Origin: Fistularia commersonii
Taxonomy: Eukaryota > Chordata > Actinopteri > Syngnathiformes > Fistulariidae
Length of the DNA stretch: 64,000 bases
Direction: 5' to 3'
Assembly (NCBI GenBank): GCA_037954325.1
Contig: JBBMNZ010000026.1
Location: 6,637,501-6,701,500 of the forward strand
The translations under genes and the position numbers were made by a program. Of the stretch, positions 1 through 14,000 are shown piece after piece; within the stretch, counting starts at the first letter, position 1, and each line of letters opens with the position of its first letter. The notes below the pieces were generated by a model. That model did no database searches. It was not told where the DNA came from and worked only from the letters and a program-made list of their open reading frames with translations.

Positions 1-1189
1 ACCTGTTAATACTTTTTTTCAACTTTTATAAGGGAAAGTCATTTTGACAGAGTAAAACTACTATATAATTTACCCTTTAACTAATAACAATTGCTGAATA
101 ATAAAGCCATGAACTTAGATACCCAGTGAATAATATAAACATCACAAATATAGATCACACAATAATAACTATTATAAATACATCTGGATGTTTTCAAAAA
201 TATCCTCCATAACCTTCATAATCTGGGCCTTTTCTCTGGATAAAATAACACAAATCAGAATCAATACTCACACAGTGTTAGGAAATCCTGGGTTTCTCGC
301 GACACGGAGCGGCGGCGTGTCGTGGACAGAAGGAGGAGATGCGAGGAAAGTGGGAGAGGAAGAGCGAGTCTGAGAATTCACCCACCCCGTTAAGTTATAC
401 TGGACTTTTTTTTTTCCCCCCTCAGCTTTCAAAAGTCTGCCTGCTACAAGATGATGCCCGTCCCTCTATTTTCTGCTTCTCCTCCCTTTTTCTCTGCCTC
501 CCATCAGGAGATGCTTTTTTTTTTCCCCTTCAAATTCTTGTTTCTGCACAAGTAAGAACATGTAAGAATAAGTCACCATATCATAATGTAAATATACACA
601 TATATCACCATATTTTCAGCACATTATCATGAGGTTTATTTTAAATTCAAATGTTTTTTTTTTCCATATTGTGTGTTAAGTTTCGGATCACTGGACTGGT
701 AACAGTATGAGCCAAAGCTTTATGCTAAAGTTGACTGTTGCAGTTTGGACACGAGTCCTCGTGTTTTGGGGTATTTCTGTACATGGCGGGGCGAGTCCCA
801 AGACTTGACTGCCTCCCCCGAGTCCTCTCTAATTACATTCCCCTGATTACAGCCTGTCTCTGCAGAGCATACAAGACCAGTACAGAGAGACAGCAAGCAT
901 CCCATCCCAAAACACATGTACAGAGCCTACATATAAACTCCAAGGGCACTTTTCTCCGAATCCTCCCCGAAAACACAGAGGGCTCTGTTTGGGATAGCTC
1001 ACGCCACTGTTGTAATTTCAACAGTTTTGTTTTGACAATTGATGAGAGTCGGTCAGAACGAGGTGGCAATTTAGGAATCTTCAAGGGTGTCAAAAAGTAC
1101 AGCGTATTTGCAAACGCGTGTTTTTTTTTTTTTTAACCGCCAGCCATCTTGAATATTACAGAAGTGGACTCTTATCTAAGGAATGTTTT
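1..1189. other. Unannotated left flank
   Basis: No gene, RNA or repeat family is recognised here. The open frames are short, lack convincing splice context and do not resemble any protein I know. It is probably flanking sequence beyond the 3' end of coro1c. Confidence 0.4.
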
Positions 1190-2158
1190 TGGCCACTTTG
1201 CCAATTTCTTACACTGCCTTCTCCAGGTTGCTCTTAGAGTTCAGCGGAAAAGGAAGATAAATAGCATCCAATCCTCAGAATATTGGTGAATGTAGCTTCA
1301 TCGGAGAAGCATCATGACATTATAGAGATCATCACTGGGACTCCAGACAAGTTTTACCTGTTTGTAGAATAGATTTATAGTGTTTAGGATGTTGTTAAGT
1401 GGATTGTGTGCGATATCCACTCTGTTCCTTCAAGAGAACCTGGGTTTTTGATATGTCAGCCTCCACCTTAGTGATGTACGGGTCAGAAACAATGAAAAGA
1501 CGATATCATGTGGTCCCGTTGCGTCTGACAAACTTATTCAAGACTACGATTGATCTGTCAGTTGACACTTTACGGAGACAAATATTCTCTCAACTCTGCA
1601 CAGTTAAATGTCATTTGTATTTGGTGATTTTTGAGCGTGGTGCAAAGGCATAAATCAAAACATTGGGTAATATGAGGTGCATTTTTATCATCGTTAAAGC
1701 ATTGTGAACAATGATTTGATACGACAAACAGCATCTCACCGAACCTGGACATCATCTTTTTCCCCACACCCTCGATGTTCGTTCCTGCCCAGAAATGAGA
1801 GATGTACTTTAGTGATCCCATGATTGGGAAATTGTTTAGCAGCAGGGACAAGGCAGTGACAGGCTAAAAAGAAAAGTAAAAATAAAATGAACTGAGGTGG
1901 AAAAGTATAATCTAAAAAAAAAAAAAAAAAACTTTCCATATCTACCAATATACAGGAATAAATAATGAGCAAAGTAGCAATGTGAAGTAGGGCAGTAACT
2001 GATTAGTCATTTATTGTCTAGGGTTATGGCCTGAGGTAGGAAAGATTTCCTATATCTTTGACGATGCCGTTTAAGCGTTTCACGATGATGTTCCACTGGC
2101 TGACCGTCTCTCACGTGAACAGCGTCTGAGTCGGTCTCAGATCCCGTTGGAGGAAAAA
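1190..2158 (-). pseudogene. Exon-like fragments, possibly a decayed multi-exon gene
   Basis: The minus strand holds several segments that look like exons but do not join into one frame. The best is 1863-1740. It is preceded by a polypyrimidine-AG acceptor, encodes 41 open codons including NFPIMGSLKYISHFWAG, and is followed by a GTGAG donor. A second open segment starts after a TTTCAG acceptor at 2158. Lower segments near 1500-1300 read protein-like (for example YITKVEADISKTQVLLKE) but carry an in-frame TGA and frame changes. I cannot name the family. The breaks suggest a pseudogene, but chance open frames are not excluded. Confidence 0.2.
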
Positions 2159-2524
2159 CTGAAACGAGATGTGAACTAATCTGGAGCCGGCTTACGTTTA
2201 CTATTCTTTTTTAATTAATGCATGATCTCCTTTTCAAAACTGCGTAGAATACCTGAAACCTATTTACATGTTATGAGGGAGTGAGCCAAGCGGTGACCAC
2301 AAACAAGTTAGTTTTAGACTTTCTGTGGGGTTTTTAAACAGGATAAATATGGGACAGATGGCCTTCATTAAACATCTCCATGTTTTTTCTCCCTGTAATC
2401 ACTTCAAGCGCATATAGTGGACTTTGAAGACTTTCCCCGCAAGTCCGATCTTTAATATTTGAGGAAACTTAACAAGCAGTGTCCAACAGTAGAGGGGAAG
2501 GAAAAACAAAAAAACAACTAAATA

Positions 2525-3590
2525 CAAGTTCATTTTAAAAATTCTTTATTTTTTTATAATCAATGCTTGATACTTGAAGCAAGAATAATGAACAAAAATG
2601 CTGAGCAGACCTCCACACGAGGCTTCATCCTGATCATTTTCGATATTTGTAAGACCTCCAGTATAACAGAGGTGTCAGTTTGTCTTGATGCATTTGGCAA
2701 GGTGCAGGGAACACAGACGAGGGGAAACATTTAAAACCCACCTCCCTTACAAATACCCTCTTTAGCACAACCACAAAAAACAAAAAAGAAATGAAAAAAA
2801 ATAACAATACAGAAAATATGGTTGTGTTATTTACACAGCTTTCACTCATGTTTCTAGACCTTAATTACAAACTTACATCTATCTCTCAAATCTCACATTT
2901 CTCCAACCTACACGGTCCCTTTGGATAACTATACACTACTTCTCAAAACTCTGCCCTTGTGCCAAAAGCGCTGTTGAACATCCAGAGTGGGTGGGTATTC
3001 AGTGCCTGACCCTGGCAGATTTCCCTCTACTAATATTCCTATTAAAACTGTACTTCGAGGCAGCAATGACTCGGTTTGACATCATTATATGAAAATGGTT
3101 TAAATACCCGTACCATTGTTAAAAAGGGGGGCCTGGTGTTTTCAACAAACCTGAATCAATCATGCTACCTGGAGTATTGTGGGATGTGTTGTCTGAACAC
3201 CATTGTCTGGATAGCCAATTTTTTATTTTATTTTATTTAAGGAAAGTCCACTGAACTTTACATTTGGACAAGTAGTAGCACCTTTTAAAAAAAAGAAAAA
3301 GAAGTGGTTTTGAATCAGGGCACCTAACAAATCTTCAACTACAAATGAATCTACACATACACACTTACAACAGTCCTTGACAAAAACTTCCATTTTCACC
3401 TCTATGGCACTTTCAGGTCTTTACAGTGATAGCAAATATTGAAGGCAAACAACAGACTGAACCGTGACCCATCTCTACTTCTCACAGGGAAACGTGAAAA
3501 ATTAAGAAAACCGAGCTTTGTGTCAGCTCAGACTCGTAAATTTAAATGGTACTTGTTTATTAATTACTATACTGTATGGGAAACTGATTT

Positions 3591-3626
<36 letters not shown>

Positions 3627-5090
3627 AGATGTGGAAGTGCTAAGAGGGGTACAAGCACAGCTGGAACAAGAAACAGGCTAAAATTAAACAGTGAGGCAAT
3701 AACCCGGGAAATCAATGAATCCAAGATAGAGGCAAATCTTTGACATTGTACTTTTCAGTCTGTTTCAGAACCTCAAAGGAGGGACATCGAAGGTGACAAA
3801 TACTCAAGAGGCCAAAAACATGAGGCACATATTCACACAATCTACTTTTTAAAGATCTAAAGTGAACGGTTTCAGTGGCAGTCTCCAGTTTTATAAACAG
3901 ATGAGTTGAAACAGTCAAGTCACTGTGTGATTACTTTGTCTTTTTTTTTTTTACTTTAAATTGTGTGTGTATGTGTGTGTGTGCGCATGCGCACCTGTTG
4001 ATATGGAATATGGGTGAGGACAAAGAGACAAAATAGTCACACTACGCTTGACAAAAGTTGTGTGTTGGGTGAGCCATTGGATTAACACTGAGGCTGGTGA
4101 CTGAGACACAACTCATGGCCACAAAAACCAAGCAGACCTGATGAATATTTTCAGCAGATGGATTGACAATCCACAATGTTGGTCTCCTTGCAGGCTGCAC
4201 ATAAAAACTTCACAATAAAAACCACCAAACCAGTGTAACCTAGACATTACGGATTTATACAAAAAAAGAGAAACTTTAAATCGGAATGCTTGTACATACT
4301 AAAATCCACGGGAGAGATATGTGGAATGTGGCTGATCTTCCCAATAAGCACACGGTGCAATTTAGCATATCTAGAAAGAAAGAAAAGCCTGTTTAGAGGA
4401 CGATTGTGTCCACCGTCAGAACGACAGGTAGCGGAGAGGGACGAAAGAATTGCCAGAAAGCACTTGCTGATTTTTTTTTTCCCCCCCAAGAAGAACAGGT
4501 CATTCGAGTGCGTAGTGTAGAATTCAACAACTTGTGTCTGACTAAAACAAAAAAAATCCTTTAAATTACAAGTACCCATCCTGGCACAACCAGTCTTTTC
4601 CCCACTAAGCGAAGGAAATACTGCTAAACATGTGTAAACATAACTAATTTGCCCACAAATTTTAGGAGTACAGACACATGAAACACTGAGGTTGACTTAA
4701 AAAAAAAAATGTCTGGGAAATACAACAGTAAGTTGAAACTAGTCATACTGGATTTTGCTTTTGAAAATGAAAAAGGAATATGTAAGACCATTTCATATAA
4801 GAAGTCAAAATAAAATATGACTGCCGCACGATAGAGGAGAAAGGAAGAGAGTCCTTTGTTATCAAAAAGAAAGAAAGTTTCTGCTAAATTTGTCACATGT
4901 CCTTATTCCACCTGTGTTATTCTGAGGGTTCGGGGCTGGCTAAGAAAAAGTTCATCTGGAATGTTGCTAGGGATCATTGCTAGGCAGGCCTCGGACAAAA
5001 CACTGTCATTGAGATAGGCAGTGACTGGTCCCACCCACCCCCCCAGCCAATGAAATGTCCTGAATTGTAGTGGGTTGGGTAAAGGGTCTC
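2525..5090 (-). other. coro1c: coro1c 3' untranslated region (predicted)
   Basis: This is the sequence downstream of the coro1c stop codon. No further coding exon is expected, because the coiled coil ends at the stop. Minus-strand AATAAA signals lie at 2550-2545 (distal) and at 3593-3588 and 3561-3556 (proximal), so two polyadenylation sites are possible. A 28-base A run at about 3597-3624 and a GT-rich stretch near 3964-3985 are inside. The distal end is inferred. Confidence 0.5.
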
Positions 5091-5210
5091 TTAAATGGCG
5101 ATTTTGGACATTTGCTCTTCAAGTTTGATGATCCGCTTCTCCTGACTGCTGACCAGGTCCTTGAGGGATTTGATTTCTTTCAAGATCTCTTCCAGCTTGG
5201 CTTCTGATTT
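5091..5210 (-). CDS. coro1c: coro1c last coding exon: coiled coil and stop
   Basis: It encodes 39 residues from [14 protein letters not shown] to KIAI and then TAA (5093-5091). Heptad leucines and isoleucines and the RIIKLE trimerisation motif identify the coronin C-terminal coiled coil. The acceptor is TCCCACAG. Confidence 0.96.
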   Translation of the reverse strand, partial: KSEAKLEEILKEIKSLKDLVSSQEKRIIKLEEQMSKIAI

Positions 5211-8200
5211 CTGTGGGACAAAGAGCAGACGTGTTGTCCTGTCAGCGCGGCAAACACGATCCCGGTTACATTTTAACCAAACCCTGTTCTATGTGGTCTT
5301 GGCGCAGAAAAGTATCCCAGGAAAGAAAAGAATAAGGACATCCCTCTCTGCAGTGATAACACCATCATTAACCTTTACACAAATGAAATGGTGAAAAGCA
5401 TTTCATAAAAGTAGTTGTTTATAATAAAAAAGAGATTATTACAACCCCATCTGGACATTTTTTTAACATTGTACATTTTCTTCATCCCGGAGGTAGGATT
5501 TAAGGGCAACGCAGAAGGGCACTTCAAGTTTTGTGTTTTCCGTCTCCCACTGATACCAGCAATTTGGGCCGCAAGACCAAGGGACGTGACGAGTGGGCAA
5601 AAAAAAAAGAAAAAAGAAAAAAGTTGTTGTCATAGAAACATGCATGCGTAATTTAGTTTCTTTTTGTCTTCTTTCTCCACCTCTGCAAAGTCAGTGCTTC
5701 CCAGGGTCCAACTGACACCCACAAGCAGATGTTTAGCAGCTATTGTGCTCATTTGCACATTCACAGTAAAAGCATCCCCCCCTGTTAGAACAGTTACAAC
5801 ACAATGAGGCATGTTGAGAAGTCATTTGTTTCATTCCACAGCATTTCACGTTGAGTGTGAAATGTCAGCCAATTAATGAAAAGGTGTAGATGCACGGTGG
5901 CAGGGCCCGGTGCTTTGAGGGTTAACACATTTGGCTTGCCAGATGCACCAATGGGTTGTGATTATAGAGCACAAATGCGGAGAAAAGCACGGGGTGGGAC
6001 CCTGGCGGGTGGATGTGTTGTGGCTTAGGTGCAGCAGGATGCCCGGGAACAGCAGCAGCGGACCCCACCGTACGACGGTCAGGGAGGGGGCTGACCAACA
6101 ACAAACCACTCCACCTTTTACCTCACAGCCTGAGACAAACCATCGCAGTTATTATTTCTAGTGGGGTGTGAGGGTGGGGGGCACCCACCAACTTTTCTTT
6201 TTATTGTTAAACATCTAATTGAGAGGGATTTTCCATGGCAATGTATCGTGAAAACAGATGAGCTGATGAGGCCAGTTTGTCTCATCTCTATTCGACGCTG
6301 GCTGACGCAAGAGAAAAGATACTCACGATCGATGGAGTTGGAGAGGCCGACTTAATGGAAGGGCTCGAGTTCTCTGTATTCTTGGCCACCTTGTTGTCCA
6401 AAATGTTCTTTTTGACCACTTTGAATTCACGGTTCTTGCCGGGGACATAGCCGTTTTTGAGGGAGATCAGGATGGGATCTCCGTTTTTGCCGTCAAACCA
6501 CTCCTCAGCCTCCAGGGCTGGGTCAGGACCGGCTGTGTCTGGGTACAGGTCATCCTGAAACAGGTCGGACTGGTGGGGCGGGAGGGAGGACAGAGAAACC
6601 TCGTGAGTTAAGACCACTCGAAAGACGGCAAGGGAAAGAACGGTCTGGGAGATTCTTTGCAGATGAGAGCTCACCTTTCTAGGTACGGTCATCACAATTG
6701 GCTCACACTTCCTTTCATGCAGTTTGAAGAACCTAGCGATGTACAACAAATAACAAACATTCATCCAATATTCACAAGAGAGAGGTTTTTAATGCGCCAT
6801 GAGGTTTATGCTTATGTGCTGCCCTCTAGTGGAGAAACGAAGAGTCCCACAATTACTATGGAAAATGAACACGTAAATCAATATGAATCAGTTTGTGTGA
6901 TTCGTTTGATTCAACTTTAATGCAATAAGCACGTATACGGCGCACAATGACTAAAAAATCCCTCTCATTGGTGTGGATTAGCGCTCTAATGGTATCTGGT
7001 AGCAGAAACAACTCCATCAAGATGGACGACTGAATAACATTTGAGCTTCTCGATGGAAAGTTTGAGTATAAAAGAAATTGGCCGCCAAAAGTGGTTTGCA
7101 CGCTCTGCAAGAAGGACTTCCCGTTTCATAAAAGCACTTCAGGCATAATGTATCAGCGCATCCGTGATTCCTCTGCAAGTACTTCATTTAAAAAATGTGG
7201 TGTGGTAGGTGTTTATTTTGCGATCCGGGCACCAGATCTGTTCTTCGTTAAAAAACAAACAAACAAAAAAAAAAAAACATGTTATGTGTACTTTTGGCCT
7301 TGTTAGGAGTCTTTCTGCCCACACAAAATGAAATTAAATTAGAAACAGAAGGTGAATTGGGATTTTAATCCTTTGACAGTCCTAATAAAACTTCAAAATG
7401 ATACGCTGTGAACGGCGTCAAGATTTGCGATACACCTTAGCTTAGCTCACCTTGCTATTTCACACTTATTGACATCAAGGCCCCGCTTTGGCATGTAGCC
7501 CATTCCTCTCTGAGGCTCCTTGGAGGCAAAGATGTTGAGGAAGTGAACATATGGAGCCTCAGCTGTGATTTCAAAGTAGCGGATGCTGCTGTCTCCCTGT
7601 AAAAACACCCCAATGCCAACATGCGCATTATTCCTTTTTTTCCACAGTGCCAAATTTAAATAAACAATCTTGTGGCGCCGAGTCAAAAATCAAAATTTTT
7701 ATCTTTTTTGTTGTTGTTAGAAATTACCTTCCCACAAAGGTAAACAACATTGGTGTCTGGATCATAGAAGGGCAACAGTACTCCATTGCTGGTATCCATG
7801 TCACTGATAGTCATGGGCTCCTCCATATTTTGCTAAAAGAATTAAAGCTATGTATCAGAGACTCTGTTTGGAAGATGTGTACCACACCACATAAACCAGG
7901 TGACACAAAATTCAAAAAAATTAAGTGAGTACATATCATTTCTTACTGTGTTCCAGAGAGCTAGTTGTCGCTCACTCATACGACTGAAACCTGTGGTTAG
8001 GACATTTCCGTCAGAGAGGAAAATGGCTCGCATGGGGCGAGCGCCTTCATGTGCTTTCTCCTTCACCTGTGAAATACAGTTTATAGGTCGGTACATTTCC
8101 AAAAATACTTGTCGGGTTGTCTCCTCCCCATCAGCAGGCAGGATCACTCCGAACAGAAATATTCCTAGCATTTCTATTAAGGATCAGACACTGTAAAAAG

Positions 8201-11008
8201 TGCAAGAAGAGTGTTGCATGGGGAACGTTACGGCAAATCTTAAATGCATTTCATTTATCTGCCTGAATCCTTTTGGAAAAGTTTTGCTTTAAGATGAATT
8301 TGTCAGAAGCTTATCGACCGAGAGCTTACAGCAACAATCTCCTCCTTGCGGGGGTCGATGACACGGATGGACTTGTCCTTGCAGGCAGTGCAGATAAGGC
8401 TCCCATTGCGGTTCCAACAGACATTGTAAATGACATCAGGGTGCATGTCCTCCAGGGTAATCATGGCCTCACCTGTGCCCACGTTCCAGATGATGATCTG
8501 GTTGTCGCAACCTTGCAAGAGATAGTTAGACTTTACGTTAACTCTAAGTTTGGTCTAAAAACAAAATCCTGAAAAGGAGAGATATTGCAGCATCGCAGTT
8601 TGTATCGCAGGCCTTAAAAAATATGCCAATGCAATTAGTTTCATCATAAAGAATTACAAAAAAAAAAAAAAAGAGGTAAGATTAGATTTGAGCATGTCCC
8701 ACCTGCACTGAGAAGGACATTGCGTGCTGTCGGGTGCCACGTAATGATGCCAACTCGCTTGGAGTGGCTCTCCAGTACCACCACTGGCTCAGCCATAGAA
8801 GTGACGAGGCCATTCTCAGGAATCTGCCACACCTGCATACGACACGACAAAGGACGGGGGGAAGAAATAAGGTAAGCTAACCTGCTCTATATTCTAGCAA
8901 ACCTTTTCCATACTGAACCCCGATGCAACGGAAGCACGGTGTCAAAAAGAACATTAAGGAGTTTTCAAAAGTAACCTCAAGGAGGCAGTATTTACCAAGA
9001 GGTCAATGGCCTAGTCCCGCATCATCTGGGACAGCATGTATGTTACCGTAATTCAGTTTAAGATTTTGTCAACATTTCTGATGATGCATCCTTTGGCAGA
9101 TCCAAATACCTTATTTGATTAAATATAAAGATGAAAGTTTATCCTGCAGTGGGAAAAAGGTCACTATGAAACAATGGCGTTCACATTTTTACTTGCTATG
9201 TTGTAAATTCACAGTTTACACTTAATCTACCTTTATTTGTCTTGATTTACATTGTTGGTTTATATTTAGATCAATGTTTTTAATATTAGAATTTGGCTGG
9301 TCTTTGTTTGGTATTGTTTTCCGGTTTCTTTAAATGTTATTTTCACAGATTTTCTTTCTTTTCTTTTTTTTTTTTAAATCACCAATGTATTACATATTCA
9401 ACTTTATTCTCCATCTTATATTAATTTATCTACTCAGCTTTTTTTTGTTTAGAGTACAGGTTAACATTTACATTTCAACTTAATATCCGATGTTGTTATT
9501 TCCCTCTTTAAATTGAAGATGTAAAACCCTTTGAATTGCATTTAACTTGCTTAAAAGTTCCAACGCGAAGAAAAGTTGAAGAAAATAGTGATTGACAGTC
9601 GTAATGCCGATTTAGCCATGGAATTCATTTAGCAATAAGAACTGCCGGCAGTTCAAATGAACATCGTCTCACTTGGGTGTTAAGAAGTACTCATTGGAAA
9701 GAAGCCAGCTTAAGACTGCATGAAATCAACTCTCTTTTCTGGGCACATATACAGTATTCTTATACAGCTTAATTTCTAATGAAAGTTATCAGCCAGTTAT
9801 CAGTTTCTGTTGTCAGACAAGTGTGAAATACGGAGTGGAGCGTGACCTATTTAAGACCACCTGTTCACCGGAGTTATGTTTACGTTACGGCTCTGCTGCA
9901 ATCAGAGGATTTTGATCTTACAGCGCACAGCCCACAAAGTATCAAACTGCAACACCCACGATGTCTCGCTGCTGCCTCCCCCCCCCCCCCCCCCCTCAAC
10001 TTTACTCTCAGACAAGACTTAAGGTTAATCATCTGCTGTGGAATTCTCTTCCATTGCTCTATGAAAAGGTAGCAAGTCCACGGACCAACATTCAAAGCAG
10101 CAGCATATCAGGAGCTGCTCCTATGAGAAAAATGAAAGGGGTGGTTTTAACTTTTAAAATATTTCATTCAAAAGTTGTCATGGACTGAAATTCTAATGAT
10201 GACGAAATCGATTTGAGGTTCAACACATCGCATGTGTGAATAGAAAAACCTGAGCCAGGAAGTAATGGCCCTCAAATTGTCCTCAGCTGTGTTTTGTTTG
10301 GCCTTCCCAAGTTCATTCATTAACGGAGGGCTACGAAATCCCAATGTACGCCAAACATTTCACACATATGGCGACATGAAATAAGTGATTTTAAATTTGA
10401 ATCAAATACCGCATCTCTCCATACTTAGGGAAACAATTCTCCAAAAACTAATGAAAGGGTATATGACACATCAGTGCCTACTTTAGAAATATTAGTTATA
10501 TTTGCACTAAATGAAATAGTTTCTATCTTAAGAGTAAAAATATCTAAAAATGATAAAGGCTTGTATTTGAGTTCCTGTCGAGTGATATCCCTTCGAAGAT
10601 TTTTAGCACAATTCCACCAAAATCAACAAGAAAGGGTGATTGTATTATTGTTTTTTCCCCATAGTTTTAAGGAAAACTTGCTCATATATCACTACCAAGC
10701 TTTTTTCTAGCGATAATTTTATTGCTTTTCTCAATTCAAATATTGGGTGTAAGCTTACATTAAATCCTAAATGTCAATTGTATTAGCGATCAATGCAGTA
10801 AGCTGTGTCTGGTTGAATAACAGTGACAATAGTGCTGTGCATAGCTTAAAATAAAATAAATAAATAGATAAATCTGCAGTAGAAACGATAAGTTTAACAG
10901 GACACCAGGACTTTCAGGTGAGGAAGTGGTAATAACAGGGTTCAACGAGCTGTAGAATAGCCCAAACTTCTCTGCCCAAATAAGGAAGAGGAGGAAAGTA
11001 AGACTAAG

Positions 11009-11043
<35 letters not shown>

Positions 11044-14000
11044 AGTGACCTCACCTCAATAAACAGCTAAATAATTCCCCAGCTCTGATTTCTACAACAT
11101 ATTTCTGCGCCTAATCTAATCCAGAGGGAGAGGTCTACACCCATCTAAGTGTTACAGCCACACACGCTTTTGCAATACAAGCATGAAGTTTTTTGTCACT
11201 TAATATACAGAGAGACTGTGCGTGTGTCATTGTTTTAGCTCCATTATGAGGCCTGAACTCAGGTGTTCTGGTGAGGCAACACTTACCATCACTGTGCAGT
11301 CTTCTGAGCCACTTGCAATGACCTGATCATTGTGGGGGCACCAATCAATGTCTAAAACCGGGCCGGTGTGACCACACACTGTGGGGTAGGCTTTGTCAAT
11401 GCGTCCCGTCTATAAAGACAAAGAAACACAGAGCAATGAGATTAGTCTGATGCCGGTTCTGCACAGGGAGCATTGCCAACGCAGGGTAAGAGGACGTGTT
11501 TTGAAGCAGGACATGTCCAGTATAATCCATAAAACACCACCTGCTACAATCAAAAGCGTGCTTTTAGAGTCATTGGAGAAAAAAACAGATGTGAAATGAA
11601 CCCTAAAATAAACCATTAAACACCCGGGAGCAAATTTTATGCAATTAAAATGTCTTAATACAGAGCGGATCAAATCGACATAGTTCTGTGAATATTCTGT
11701 CAAACGCAGAGAGCTGCAATGTAGCACATCAGATGGAAAAAAATGACCCCCTTGCAAAAAAGAAAAAAAAAAATCCACACATGCATCATGTGACTCCTAT
11801 GGTCAATGTTGCAGCTTCAATTGATTATAGGGAAGTGATCTGCTACATCAGTCATCTCACACCACTGACACACCCAGTGTGCTTGAGCCCTGAAGGCGAT
11901 AAAGTTGTGTTCACAGCACACTCATCGCAACTGATAAAAATTGAACAACTGCGTTGAAATTAACCACAAGGCAATGACTAAAACATAGTTCAGTGTTGAT
12001 CTGCCAATAACTGAAATTTCCATTCACAACATTGTAATACAATTGTGTAAAAAGCTCTGGGTGTGACACGTCCATTAGAGTTTGAGGCTTATCCATTATG
12101 AACAATAATAAAGGTTTTGTTTTTTTTTTTTCTTTATAATTTTGTCTGTGCAGAAATATATGCTCCTCAAATTCTGCTCTGGTTTTGTTATCTATTACGA
12201 CTGTAAAGCCCGAAATAATAGAAAGGATTTATTTAAAATACCCGATCTGCTATATTTTCGTACTTGCATTAAGATGTAAGAAATGTTTGGGCGGAGAAAC
12301 GACTTTGGAAAACTTATTTTGGAGGCTGGAACGAAATAAGAATATAAAATGCATTTTCCCAAGATCTTCCCACAGTTGAGTGTTCTGCTCAACGGTTAGT
12401 GAGCAGAGTGCATTAATGGAGTGCTTTCTATTCTATTGTTAGAAAAAGAAGTTTAGAATAATCTCATGTGCACTGATGTAAAACATTGGTCTGCCCATCA
12501 GGAGCAACAAGAGCCACAGAAGTACTAACAAGGCATACTAGATCTCTTAATTTTTTCTATCCTGCATCATGTTCATATTTTCTGTTTTCTTACAGAGTAG
12601 AATTATTACAGAGGGGAAAATAAGCAAACAAAAAAAAAAAATCCCACACATTGTGCACAATCAGAACATGACTCAGTTGCGCGGCCAAAAAGAGACTAAG
12701 GTTTTACTGGTGTTACAGAGGCCAACTGAGATTAGATTTACCCCCATTGAACCGCCGCAGTAATTAAGGAAAGTTATTAGTGGTGATTTTATTATACAGT
12801 AGATGCATGCCAACAGCTGCTTAATTCTACACAGCATATCCTTACTAAAAATAGTAGGCCTGAATTTAAGGCTAAACTGTATGCTTTACATACCGGTAGA
12901 ATGAACCGCACTGTGCATCTTTTCTCCCTACAGTGAGGGGAAAAGCGGCATTTTACCAATGAATTCAGCTGGGTTGGGGGGGGAAGAGAACATGGGGTTT
13001 TCACATTGAGATCAAGCGAGGAAAAAGGTACTATGGACTACTGGCGTCTGAGACACACCCAAATATATGATGTTGACTCCAAGCAGCACTGCAAGGCCAG
13101 AGGGATGATGTCATTTATTGTGGAGCCCTGCTACTGCAGCCTGTCTCAAGGCACGATGGCTTAGTTTCCTTATACAGTAAATGAGAAGAAATCGCTCACT
13201 GCCTGTGACTGTTGTGCAGCCAGACAGTGAAGAGTGACTACAAAGGCTCATAAATTAATCCATGAATAATAGCTAGTTTTAAACACTATGACTCGGCTGA
13301 ATCCCTACTGTGACATCAAAGATACATATGTATCAAAGGGAAAAGAGATAAATAAATGAGTTATTTTCAACTGATTTACAGTGACATTAAATTCCGAACA
13401 GTTTGGGTTTCACAAGCTGTATGGCATGTTTGTGGCACTACACATTATAACTGCTGCAGCTAAGTGCAGACTGGTGATTTTACGAGCCATTAGTCGCAAC
13501 CAATACATTGTCACCTGAAAAGCCCGTATTATGACTTCCTTTATAAACATTACAAAGCTGACTTCTATTCATAGATTTTTCAAAGTAATAAGTCTGACAT
13601 TGGATACATCTGTAGCTCAAATCAGTAAATATTGGAATTAGAATTAAACAAAGCACGCTAACCTTTCAACACAAAACAGGAGGAGTCCTATGATGCCATG
13701 TCATTCAAATGAATGCAATCTCTATTGAAGAAAACTGAAACTGATCTAACATAGTGCACTATAAAAAAATAGCCAGCAAATTCAAATGGAGGATAGATAC
13801 ACTCTCTGGGACAGGATATGAGAGTCATATTGTCCAAAAAAAATCCCTGTCTCTGTTGTAGACAACAATATGGCCACAGTAAAATATAATTTCCAGATAT
13901 TATCGAGTTTTGCTACGGCTGTATTCAGGACGGAATGCTGCATTAAAGATGAGGCCCAATCCATTCCTATGAAAGCTGCTCCGTGGCAAAACAAGTTCAA

